Below are positions 1 to 12,212 of a stretch of DNA of 15,268 bases, piece by piece. Made by a program: the position numbers and the translations under genes. Numbering within the stretch: position 1 is the stretch's first letter; each line of letters starts with the position of its first letter. The stretch lies in contig JBBDRQ010000082.1 in assembly GCA_040905365.1 (NCBI GenBank), positions 1 to 15,268 of the forward strand, given 5' to 3'. This stretch comes from JAHWKV01 sp040905365 (GTDB taxonomy: Bacteria; Actinomycetota; CADDZG01; JAHWKV01). Below the pieces are notes generated by a model that worked only from the letters and a program-made list of their open reading frames with translations, was not told where the DNA came from and ran no database searches.

Positions 1-2
1 AG

Positions 3-332
3 CGCTTCCTCAAGAGCTGTAGCGCTCCTGCCCCGGCTCCTGCTCCTGCTCCTGCCCCGGCTCCGGCTCCGGCTCCTGCTCCTGCTCCTCCCCCGGCTCC
101 TGCTCCTGCCCCGGCTCCGGCTCCGGCTCCTGCTCCTGCTCCTGCCCCGGCTCCTGCTCCTGCCCCGGCTCCGGCTCCGGCTCCTGCTCCTGCTCCTGCC
201 CCGGCTCCGGCCCCTGTTGAGGAGCCTTCTCTTAAGGTATCCACCGCAGCCGCCCCCGCTTCCCCGTTGCTAGAGCCATCGCAACGGGGGCAGGAGCGGC
301 TTGGTGGAAGCTGGCCGGATATAGGCGTCTGA
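3..332 (+). CDS. 3' end of a possible protein with an (Ala-Pro)n tract, N-terminus outside the window
   Basis: An open frame enters from the left edge and ends at TGA 330-332. It reads RFLKSCS, then 64 residues of almost perfect Ala-Pro alternation (24-215), then a 38-residue tail containing VEEPSLKVSTAAAP and ending in WPDIGV. Ala-Pro tracts are known as stiff extended linkers or periplasm/wall spanners, as in TonB-type or envelope proteins. That role is inferred, since no domain is visible. Most base changes among the hexamers fall at third codon positions in this frame. The minus strand over the same bases would read Gly-Ala, also with changes at third positions, so coding direction is not proven. 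In favour of the plus strand, the stop lies 1 nt before the stop of the convergent surface-protein gene, as in tightly packed real genes. No start codon is visible. Function unknown. Confidence 0.45.
   Translation, partial: RFLKSCSAPAPAPAPAPAPAPAPAPAPAPPPAPAPAPAPAPAPAPAPAPAPAPAPAPAPAPAPAPAPAPAPVEEPSLKVSTAAAPASPLLEPSQRGQERLGGSWPDIGV
24..215. repeat. Hexanucleotide tandem repeat with a 54-bp higher-order unit
   Basis: There are 32 consecutive hexamers of three main kinds: GCTCCT, GCCCCG and GCTCCG. They are not in random order. A block of nine hexamers (54 bp) at 60-113 recurs at 114-167 with a single difference (C at 90, G at 144), and a third copy starts at 168 and runs to about 203. This points to recent duplication of a 54-bp unit by slippage or recombination. 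The tract is in frame with the possible CDS above and encodes Ala-Pro. Array length is likely to vary between strains and to be prone to assembly error. Confidence 0.9.
262..289. terminator. Perfect 9-bp hairpin near the convergent stops
   Basis: CCCCGTTGC (262-270) and GCAACGGGG (281-289) are exact inverted complements around a 10-nt loop. The hairpin lies about 45 nt past the stop of the minus-strand surface-protein gene and inside the last codons of the plus-strand open frame. No T-run follows on either strand, so it is not a textbook intrinsic terminator. T-less hairpins between convergent genes are common in high-GC bacteria. A structural role at the mRNA 3' end is inferred. Confidence 0.4.
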
Positions 333-333
333 G

Positions 334-2097
334 CTAGCTCGGGTCGCCCTTGGTCCTGCGATCCACCAACATCAGGCCGTAGCCAACCGCCAGCAGCAGC
401 ATTGCTGTTAGCAGTCCGGCTGCGACGTTGACCCCGGTGCGGGGTAGTTGGATGCCCAGAACCTCGACGGACTTGGGGTTCTCCAGCGCTACCCCGGCAA
501 CCTCGGCCGGCGCCTTCTCCAGCGTTACTCCGCCCACTTCGGCCGGAATATCGTCGTTGGTAACCGTGCACGCCTTGGCCTCACCCAGGGCGATCGACCC
601 CGAGCAGTCCTCGGAGAAGGTTCCCTCGTAGCCGGCGACGGACTGCTCGGTTACCGAGTACTCTCCGGCGTCGATCGAGAGTACGGTTCCGGTGGAGCTG
701 CCGGCGAACGGCTCCGGATCCACACCAGCCGTGCTGACCGAGATTTCGAAGTCACCGGCGACGGCGGTCCCGCCGTTGTCGTTGACCACGTTCTTGATCA
801 CGGTCAGACCGGGCGGCAGGTCGATGTTGGTCACCGTGCAGGTCACCTCGTCGCCCAGCGACAGCACACCCGAGCAGTCCTCGGAGAAGGTGCCGGCGTA
901 CCCGTCGACCGCATCCTCGGTTACCGAGTAGCCGCCTGCGCTCAGCGCCACCTCGGTACCGCTCCCGCTGCCGGCGAAGCTCGAAGGCGTCGCCGCCCCG
1001 CCACTGACGTTGATGGTGAAGTCACCGGCGACGGCGGTCCCGCCGTTGTCGTTGACCACCGTCTTGATGACCGTGATTACCGGCTGCACGTCGTCGTTGG
1101 TGATGGTGCAGACCTTGGCCTCACCCAGGGCGATCGACCCCGAGCAGTCCTCGGAGTAGCTGGCTGCGTACCCGTCCACCGCGGTCTCGGTGACGTTGTA
1201 AGACCCCGCTTCAATCGCCACCTCGGTACCGCTCTCGCTGCCGGCGAAGCTCGAAGGCGCCGCCGCCTCGCCACTGACGTTGATGGTGAAGTCCCCGGCC
1301 ACCGCGCTGCCGCCGTTGTCGTTGACCACGGTCTTGATAACCGTCAGTCCCGGAGGCGCGTCGTCGTTGGTCACGGTGCAAACCTTGGTTTGCCCGTTGG
1401 CTATCGTGCCCGTACAGTCGGCCGAGTATGCAACCGTATAGTCTGGATCGGGCACCTCGGTAACCGAATACCCGCCCGCGGTCAACGTGACCATGGTTCC
1501 GGTGGAGTTCCCCGCGAAGCTCGAAGGCGTCGCGCCGGTCCCGCTGACGTTGATGGTGAAGTCCCCGGCCACCGCGCTGCCGCCGTTGTCGTTTACCACC
1601 TGCTTGATCACGGTGACTACCGGCTCGTCGTCATAGCAGAAGGTTACGTTGCTGACGTCGAAGGTGTCGTCCGGATCCGGGCTGAGATCGTTGAGCAATC
1701 CCTGCAGGCCCGAGCCCGACACGGCCTCGTCGTAGAGGTAGTCGCGGTTGTCGTCCGACCCGCCTTTGACGATTACCAGATCGATCGGGGTCTGCGAGGT
1801 CCAGTCGAAGCTCTGCGCGTTGCCCGTTATGGCGACTCCTTCGCCGTCGGATTCCTCGGGCTGGTCCACTACGTACGCGCTTGCGTTCCACTCGTACTTC
1901 ACAAGAAAGCTCAGATCTCCGCAATCGGGGTTGCCGGCCCCGGTTGCGAACAGCGGCACCGTCCAGTACAGGCCGCCCAGCGCTACCGCGGTCGTGATCG
2001 CCAGCGCGACGGCGGCTGATTGTTTCCAGCTGCCGAACTTCGTCAACGCGGCAATACGCCCCGCGTAGTTAGATGGGGTAACTCGGATCCTGTCCAT
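334..2097 (-). CDS. LPXTG cell-wall-anchored surface protein with four 90-residue repeats
   Basis: This 587-residue protein is exported and probably attached to peptidoglycan by a sortase. The N-terminus has basic residues followed by a hydrophobic segment (about 27-52), a signal peptide or signal anchor. A unique domain follows (about 55-158, with Cys59 and Cys154). Then come four repeats of exactly 90 residues starting at 161, 251, 341 and 431. Each begins near TVIK.VVNDNGG, contains AGDF.I.VS and a Cys pair 12 apart (228/240, 318/330, 408/420, 498/510), and most end TVTNDD. Such repeats resemble SpaA/prealbumin-like beta-sandwich modules of actinobacterial surface proteins. The C-terminus is a classic sorting signal: LPRTG (551-555), a hydrophobic stretch, then RRTKGDPS. 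ATG 2097 is preceded by GGGAGG with 6-nt spacing. The gene is divergent from the response regulator. No sortase gene is in the window. Adhesin or stalk function is inferred. Confidence 0.93.
   Translation of the reverse strand: MDRIRVTPSNYAGRIAALTKFGSWKQSAAVALAITTAVALGGLYWTVPLFATGAGNPDCGDLSFLVKYEWNASAYVVDQPEESDGEGVAITGNAQSFDWTSQTPIDLVIVKGGSDDNRDYLYDEAVSGSGLQGLLNDLSPDPDDTFDVSNVTFCYDDEPVVTVIKQVVNDNGGSAVAGDFTINVSGTGATPSSFAGNSTGTMVTLTAGGYSVTEVPDPDYTVAYSADCTGTIANGQTKVCTVTNDDAPPGLTVIKTVVNDNGGSAVAGDFTINVSGEAAAPSSFAGSESGTEVAIEAGSYNVTETAVDGYAASYSEDCSGSIALGEAKVCTITNDDVQPVITVIKTVVNDNGGTAVAGDFTINVSGGAATPSSFAGSGSGTEVALSAGGYSVTEDAVDGYAGTFSEDCSGVLSLGDEVTCTVTNIDLPPGLTVIKNVVNDNGGTAVAGDFEISVSTAGVDPEPFAGSSTGTVLSIDAGEYSVTEQSVAGYEGTFSEDCSGSIALGEAKACTVTNDDIPAEVGGVTLEKAPAEVAGVALENPKSVEVLGIQLPRTGVNVAAGLLTAMLLLAVGYGLMLVDRRTKGDPS
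538..1617 (-). repeat. Four tandem 270-bp coding repeats
   Basis: The repeats lie at 1617-1348, 1347-1078, 1077-808 and 807-538, each encoding 90 residues of the surface protein with no indels between copies. DNA similarity is high in places, for example the shared CCGAGCAGTCCTCGGAG. The copies have drifted at many sites. The last copy (807-538) is the most divergent, with EISVS in place of TINVSG and PEPFAG in place of PSSFAG. They are the product of intragenic duplication and are a substrate for length variation by recombination. Confidence 0.93.
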
Positions 2098-2103
2098 CGC
2101 AAT

Positions 2104-2109
2104 CCTCCC
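2104..2109 (-). promoter_or_regulatory. Ribosome binding site of the surface-protein gene
   Basis: On the minus strand GGGAGG is followed by 6 nt (ATTGCG) and the ATG at 2097. It is one of the clearest Shine-Dalgarno sites in the window and fixes the start of the surface protein. Confidence 0.75.
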
Positions 2110-2194
2110 GGCTCATGGCTCGTGCGGCCCCTGTAGCCAAGGTGCGCCTAGCCGAGGTCCCGAAAGGGCCCGGTGCGACATACATTGAGAGGGC

Positions 2195-2215
2195 CGTTCG
2201 GCAGGCCGGTGAACG
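2195..2215. promoter_or_regulatory. Inverted repeat in the divergent intergenic region (possible operator)
   Basis: CGTTC (2195-2199) and GAACG (2211-2215) are exact inverted half-sites separated by 11 nt. They lie in the 180-bp spacer between the divergent surface-protein and response-regulator genes. The centre is about 73 bp upstream of the presumed regulator transcription start, an upstream-activator position. Short inverted repeats occur by chance in GC-rich DNA, so this is only a candidate. No clear promoter for the minus-strand gene could be picked out in the same spacer. Confidence 0.25.
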
Positions 2216-2265
2216 ACTTCGCGAAGAAAAGCTGCTCTTTGGGGTCCGGATCGGCTTTTACTAGC

Positions 2266-2271
2266 TAAAAT
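2266..2271 (+). promoter_or_regulatory. -10 box of the response-regulator gene, implying a leaderless mRNA
   Basis: TAAAAT is five of six to the TATAAT consensus. It ends 6 nt before the GTG start at 2278, so transcription would begin at or next to the start codon. There is no Shine-Dalgarno-like purine run before this GTG, which agrees with a leaderless transcript, common in actinobacteria. No good -35 hexamer is seen 16-18 bp upstream, which may mean an activator is needed. Confidence 0.5.
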
Positions 2272-2277
2272 TGCCTG

Positions 2278-2949
2278 GTGAGCAAGCTGAAGGTGATGGT
2301 CGTCGACGACCACGACGTGGTGCGAATGGGCCTGAGGACCTTTATCGATGCGGCCGGGGACATGGAGGTCGTCTGCGAAGCCTCGAGCGGCGCGGAGGCG
2401 GTTACGCAGGCTCGGGCCTTCCAGCCTCAGGTCGTTGTTATGGATGTGCGTATGCCCGACGGCAGCGGTATCGATGCCTGCCGGGAATTGCGGAGCCAAA
2501 GCCCCAACTCGCGGGTGATTATGCTGACCGGATACTCCGACGATGCCGCCCTGTTCAGCTCGATCATGGCCGGAGCGGCCGGCTACCTGTTGAAAAAGAC
2601 CCCGGCCGAGGAGATCGTCAGCTCCATTCGCAGCGTGGGCGAGGGTAAGGCGTTGCTGGACCCCGAGGTCACGGTGAAGGTGCTGGAGAGGATCCGCAGC
2701 ACCAAGGTCGACAACAAGGACCCGAAGCTTGCGCACCTGTCGCCGACCGAGGAGAGGATCCTGGACAAGGTGGCCGAGGGGTTCACCAACCGCCAGATAG
2801 CCGAGCGCGTCAACCTCACCGAGAAGACGGTCAAGAACTACGTTTCCTCAATTCTCAGGAAGCTGGAAGTGACGCGCAGGGCCGAGGCTGCCTCCTACGT
2901 AACCAGGGCCCACATGCAGGAAGGATTCCCGTCTGACGCAGAGCTTTGA
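2278..2949 (+). CDS. DevR/DosR-like NarL-family response regulator
   Basis: This 223-residue two-domain regulator receives a phosphate and binds DNA. The receiver domain (about 5-122) has the acidic pair D10/D11, phospho-acceptor D56 in VVVMDVRMPDGSG, T84 and K106. A LuxR-type helix-turn-helix occupies about 152-217, with LSPTEERILDKVAEGFTNRQ and EKTVKNYVS. The EGxTNxQIA and EKTVKNYVS stretches and the GxxLLD linker match mycobacterial DevR (DosR), a dormancy/redox regulator. The sequence supports family membership but not the same stimulus. The GTG start follows a TAAAAT box and has no ribosome binding site. The stop overlaps the likely start region of the Hpt gene, so the two are probably co-transcribed. 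The phosphate may come from the hybrid kinase downstream via that Hpt. Targets are unknown; the divergent surface-protein gene is an obvious candidate. Confidence 0.95.
   Translation: MSKLKVMVVDDHDVVRMGLRTFIDAAGDMEVVCEASSGAEAVTQARAFQPQVVVMDVRMPDGSGIDACRELRSQSPNSRVIMLTGYSDDAALFSSIMAGAAGYLLKKTPAEEIVSSIRSVGEGKALLDPEVTVKVLERIRSTKVDNKDPKLAHLSPTEERILDKVAEGFTNRQIAERVNLTEKTVKNYVSSILRKLEVTRRAEAASYVTRAHMQEGFPSDAEL
2918..2925 (+). promoter_or_regulatory. Likely ribosome binding site for an upstream CTG start of the Hpt gene
   Basis: AGGAAGGA lies inside the 3' end of the response-regulator gene. It is followed by 7 nt and an in-frame CTG at 2933. The conventional TTG at 2960 has no purine-rich run at the right distance. 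This site favours CTG 2933 as the true start, which would add MTQSFDPAP to the protein. Confidence 0.45.
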
Positions 2950-2959
2950 CCCGGCGCCG

Positions 2960-3328
2960 TTGCGCGAGCTGCAGAACCTGGAGCTAAGCAGCGGCAAGTC
3001 CGGGTTGATGCAGCGGATCATCGACACCTTCTTTGCCGATGTGCCGGTAAAGCTCGACGCGCTCCGGCGGGGCCTGGCGCAAAACGACATGGACGCCGTG
3101 GGGATGGCGGCTCACACTCTCAAAGGCGGCTGCCCGTACGTAGGCGCGATCCGTTTGTACGAGCTGTGCGAGGCGGTCGAAGCCGCGGCAGCCGCAGGCG
3201 ACCCCGAAGGGGCTGCCCAGGGCAGCGATCGGATCGAATCCGAAGTGCCGGTTCTGCGCAGGTCCATAGATGACCAGTTCAACCCCCCAGGGCCGTCCGG
3301 CCCTCCGGCTTGGGCCGGGCAGCCCTAA
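2960..3328 (+). CDS. Free-standing Hpt (histidine phosphotransfer) protein
   Basis: This small helical protein passes phosphate between receiver domains in a multistep relay. The Hpt signature MAAHTLKGGCPYVGA is intact, with phospho-acceptor His52 (numbered from TTG 2960) and the usual Lys and Gly after it. The Hpt bundle covers about 1-105. A proline-rich tail (NPPGPSGPPAWAGQP) follows and is probably disordered. TTG 2960 is the only conventional start. The frame is open upstream to 2903, and CTG 2933 has a good AGGAAGGA site; the added FDPAPL matches how many Hpt domains begin, so the real N-terminus is probably 9 residues longer. The gene lies directly behind the DevR-like regulator. Its probable partner is the hybrid kinase downstream, whose own Hpt domain lacks the His. 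Confidence 0.9.
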   Translation: MRELQNLELSSGKSGLMQRIIDTFFADVPVKLDALRRGLAQNDMDAVGMAAHTLKGGCPYVGAIRLYELCEAVEAAAAAGDPEGAAQGSDRIESEVPVLRRSIDDQFNPPGPSGPPAWAGQP

Positions 3329-3334
3329 ATCACC

Positions 3335-3356
3335 GGGCCTACCGGCCCCCCTTTTT
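3335..3356 (+). terminator. Intrinsic terminator after the regulator-Hpt pair
   Basis: GGGCC (3335-3339), loop TACC, GGCCC (3344-3348), then CCC and five T (3352-3356), starting 7 nt after the Hpt stop. The stem is short but GC-only and has a T-run. Further GC-rich inverted repeats lie just upstream (GGGCCG..CGGCCC, 3290-3303). It separates the regulator-Hpt transcript from the kinase gene, at least partly. Confidence 0.6.
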
Positions 3357-3366
3357 CAATTAGCGC

Positions 3367-3395
3367 TTAAACGGAGGCCGAACCGAGCCGATAAT
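3367..3395 (+). promoter_or_regulatory. Promoter of the hybrid kinase gene
   Basis: TTAAAC (3367-3372) and GATAAT (3390-3395) are separated by exactly 17 bp, the optimal sigma-70-type spacing. The predicted start of transcription is near 3402, leaving a leader of about 26 nt with GGAG 5 nt before ATG 3428. The box overlaps the TTG at 3395, so that codon cannot be used on a transcript from this promoter. A GATAAT box is also found before ccmE. Confidence 0.55.
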
Positions 3396-3427
3396 TGATC
3401 GGGGCCTTGAAAGGGATTGGAGCACCG

Positions 3428-9714
<6,287 letters not shown>

Positions 9715-9718
<4 letters not shown>

Positions 9719-10662
9719 AGATCCTGGTGGTCGACGACGAACCGGTCTCCAGGCTGATAGCACAGGCGGCGCTGACGAGTCTGGGTCACGAGCCCGTGCT
9801 GGCCGAGGGAGGCGAAGCCGGCTGGGAGATGTTCTTGAAGGAGCGGCCGGATGTCGTCATCAGCGACTGGATGATGCCGGACCTCGACGGCATCAAGCTG
9901 AGCCGGAGGATTCGAGCCAGCGAGCACAACTCGTATACGAGCATCATCGTATTGACGTCGTTGGACGACAAAAAACGCGTCCGCGAGGCGATCCTGGCCG
10001 GCGCGGACGACTATCTGACCAAGCCGCTGAACCCGGACGAGCTCGGCATCCGGCTGATAGCGGCGGCGAGGTTGAGGGAGCTGCACGACCAACTGGCCGC
10101 GCAACAACAAAAACTTGAGGCGCTGAACGAGGAGCTGGGCAGGACCGCTCGGATCGATCCGTTGACCGGCTTGGGTAACCGCCTGCGTATGCGGGAGGAC
10201 CTGGCGGGCGCCATTTCCCGGATGCGGCGCTACGGGACCACCTGCTGCATCGGTTTGATCGACCTGGATTCGTTCAAGGCGTACAACGACACTTACGGTC
10301 ATCTCATGGGCGACCGGGCCCTCAAAGCGGTCGCCCGGGTGATCTCCAGCCGGATTAGGGGCGGTGACGGCGCCTATAGATATGGAGGCGAGGAGCTGGT
10401 TTGCCTGCTTCCCGAGCAGTCGTTGGAGGAGGCCGCGGTAGTAATGGAGCGTATACGGCAGGGGGTACAGGATTTAGCGCTGGTCCACGCCGGCAATCCG
10501 CCCGCGCAGGTGGTTACCGTAAGCGCCGGCGTCTGCAGGGTGGTCGCCGGAGACCCCGGCAAACCGGAGCGGATTCTCGAGGAGGCGGACCGAGCCCTGT
10601 ACAGGGCCAAGGCCAACGGACGTAACCGGGTGGAGGTAGCCGGGAGCGAAAGCGCAGCCTAG
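9715..10662 (+). CDS. Receiver-GGEEL diguanylate cyclase (PleD/WspR-like response regulator)
   Basis: This 315-residue enzyme makes cyclic di-GMP from two GTP when its receiver is phosphorylated. The receiver (1-118) has the acidic D7/D8, phospho-acceptor D51 in ISDWMMPDLDG, T81 and K103. A coiled-coil-like linker (about 119-145) leads to the GGDEF domain (about 146-310). Visible there are DPLTGLGNR, metal ligand D183 in LIDLDSFKAYND, the active-site GGEEL (224-228), and an intact inhibitory I-site RGGD (215-218) exactly five residues before it, so product inhibition is expected. ATG overlaps the kinase stop as ATGA, so the two are translationally coupled and the kinase relay is the likely phosphate donor. 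Its TAG stop is 21 nt from the stop of the convergent ccm operon; no clear terminator is seen in that gap. Probable output is a switch of attachment or surface state; that is inference. Confidence 0.95.
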
Positions 10663-10683
10663 AGGTTCAGGCCAGGCGACGCG

Positions 10684-11862
10684 CTACTCGGGCTCGGATG
10701 GCTCGCTGCGCCCGGAAGCTGCCGAGGTCCGGTCCACGCGGGCCAGCAGCAGCTCCCGCCGGCTTTGGTGCTCGTCGTCGGAGACCTCGCCTGCGGCGTG
10801 CTCCTCGTCCAGCCGGGCAATCTGTTCGATCAGCTCAGCCCGTCCGGTTGTTTGGGCTGAGGGGTGCTGCCGCGCTTGCCTGGCCGCCGCCGCGGCCGCT
10901 TTGCGTTTGCGGCGCAGCGCTTCACCGGCCCCCAGAGCCGCCGCCAGCAGCGCGGCGGCGATGCCCGCGCCCACCCACAGCCCCGTCGTGGACTCGCCGG
11001 GGAAGACGATGTCGGCCGCCAGGGCCGTGCCCGGGGACAGGTTCTCCCGGCGGTACCGGCGGTAGGTCTGCCCGCCCAGCTCGGTCTCCTCTTCGAACGC
11101 GAACCCGGGGCCCGCGTCGAAAACGAGGCCGGAGCCGATCAAAAGGTCGGCGCGCGCGGTCGGCCGGAGCACCTCCCGGCGCAGCTGCCAGCCGGACCTG
11201 GGGACCTCAACCCGGTACAGGTAGGCGATAGAGGTCACCCCCGGCCGCAGCGGCGCGGTGGTGACCACCTCGCCCCCCTCGTTGGCCAATCCGGCAGGGT
11301 TGGTTTGATCGGCGGGAGCCAGGTCGAAGGCCGACTCGGCGACCGGCAGGGTCAAAACCCTGCGGGATTCGCCCTCCCCGCTGCCGACGAAGGTGCGATC
11401 CGAGACATTCTCCACCCGCAGCAACTGCAGGATCTCCAATACGCTGCCCCGGTCGTCGGCTCCCTTTACCACCGTGAGCGAGTCGGAGGCTACCCGGACG
11501 ACCGAGTCGTCGTCGGTAGTGTCGAAGATGGTCAGCTCCACCGGTTCGGTTGCTCCGGCGGGAATCAAGGAGCTGTACGCGACCGAATCGTGAAACATGC
11601 CGACCGCGTAGCTCGCATCCTCGTCGGCCTCGAACGAGAAGGATCCGTCCGCGGCTACTGCGGCCGGGGTCGGTTGTTCTTGCTGTTGCGGGTTCTCGGG
11701 ATTCTTAAGCACCATCACCTGCGGGTTGGAGGGGAGGCCGGAGCCTTCGGTGCCCATGACAATCTGCCCTGTGACGGTGGCCGCCAGGGCCGGCTGAGCG
11801 CCGGCCAGCACCAGCGCAACCGCAGCTGCCGCGGCGGCCGGGCGAAAACCCCCCACCTTCAT
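10684..11862 (-). CDS. Secreted/membrane-anchored protein at the end of the ccm operon
   Basis: This 392-residue protein is not assigned to a named family. It has a signal peptide (1-28, ending AQPALA), an extracytoplasmic beta-rich N-terminal part (about 28-110, VTGQIVMG..., resembling carboxypeptidase-regulatory or transthyretin-like folds), and a second extracytoplasmic part (about 120-290). One membrane helix (about 294-315) and an RRKRK stop-transfer run follow, then a cytoplasmic tail with a helical segment 341-377 (ELIEQIARLDEEHAAGEVSD). That segment resembles residues 43-90 of the neighbouring CcmI-like protein. Its ATG overlaps the stop of that gene (ATGA), so it belongs to the cytochrome c maturation operon. 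A role in haem or apocytochrome handling at the outer membrane face is inferred from position. It has no Cys, so thiol chemistry is excluded. Confidence 0.8.
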   Translation of the reverse strand: MKVGGFRPAAAAAAVALVLAGAQPALAATVTGQIVMGTEGSGLPSNPQVMVLKNPENPQQQEQPTPAAVAADGSFSFEADEDASYAVGMFHDSVAYSSLIPAGATEPVELTIFDTTDDDSVVRVASDSLTVVKGADDRGSVLEILQLLRVENVSDRTFVGSGEGESRRVLTLPVAESAFDLAPADQTNPAGLANEGGEVVTTAPLRPGVTSIAYLYRVEVPRSGWQLRREVLRPTARADLLIGSGLVFDAGPGFAFEEETELGGQTYRRYRRENLSPGTALAADIVFPGESTTGLWVGAGIAAALLAAALGAGEALRRKRKAAAAAARQARQHPSAQTTGRAELIEQIARLDEEHAAGEVSDDEHQSRRELLLARVDRTSAASGRSEPSEPE

Positions 11863-12212
11863 TGCTTGCGAAGCCTGGCTCGGGCTTGTTCGATCTCCTG
11901 CTCCAGGGTCAGCTCGCCGGGCTGCTCAGCACAGTCGCCGGCCGCGTCGATCTTGCGGATGAGCTCGAGCGCCTCCCCCTTGCTCTGGTTGCGCATCAAC
12001 TCGTACTCCTTGGGCTCGAGCTTGCCCATCTTGTAATCCAACTCCATGTCGATGATGGTTCGGTATACGCTGCCCTTGGCCTCGACCAGGTCGTCGAGAC
12101 CGGGATCGCCGCCACTGTCCTTGGGCGTGGTGGAGCTGCCGTCGAACAGCGGCTTTAGAGTCCAAGCCGCCAGACCCAGCGCGACCGCGGCAACCAGCAG
12201 GGTCTCGGTCAT
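11859..12212 (-). CDS. CcmI-like small membrane protein of cytochrome c maturation
   Basis: This 117-residue protein has one N-terminal membrane helix (4-20) followed by a charged helical domain. Residues 41-90 contain ELDYKMGKLEPKEYELMR, typical of the short CcmI-type or zinc-ribbon-associated proteins in ccm clusters (pattern: long helix, G-K/E-L, turn, E-Y, helix). The second half (101-117) is a charged helix ending ARARLRKQ. The TPR domain of proteobacterial CcmI is absent, so any apocytochrome chaperone role would be reduced. ATG 12212 overlaps the ccmH stop (ATGA), and AGGGG lies 6 nt before it. The single Cys94 is near the end. The family call rests on context and the helical motif only. 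Confidence 0.7.
   Translation of the reverse strand: MTETLLVAAVALGLAAWTLKPLFDGSSTTPKDSGGDPGLDDLVEAKGSVYRTIIDMELDYKMGKLEPKEYELMRNQSKGEALELIRKIDAAGDCAEQPGELTLEQEIEQARARLRKQ

Noticed and set aside
24..215. CRISPR-like array
   Set aside because: Units are contiguous 6-bp repeats with no unique spacers and encode Ala-Pro.
448..2019. Long open frame (523 codons) on the plus strand opposite the surface-protein gene
   Set aside because: It is antisense to a gene with signal peptide, repeats and LPXTG signal. It is rich in Arg, Gly and Val as expected from reverse-complement codon bias, and its repeats mirror the real gene.
2150..2180. DosR-box-like sequence (GGTCCCGAAAGGGCCC)
   Set aside because: The arms do not match exactly, and the sequence does not fit the known 20-bp DosR consensus closely enough to claim.
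10663..10683. Terminator between the convergent diguanylate cyclase and ccm operon
   Set aside because: Only 21 bp; no stable stem and no T-run on either strand.
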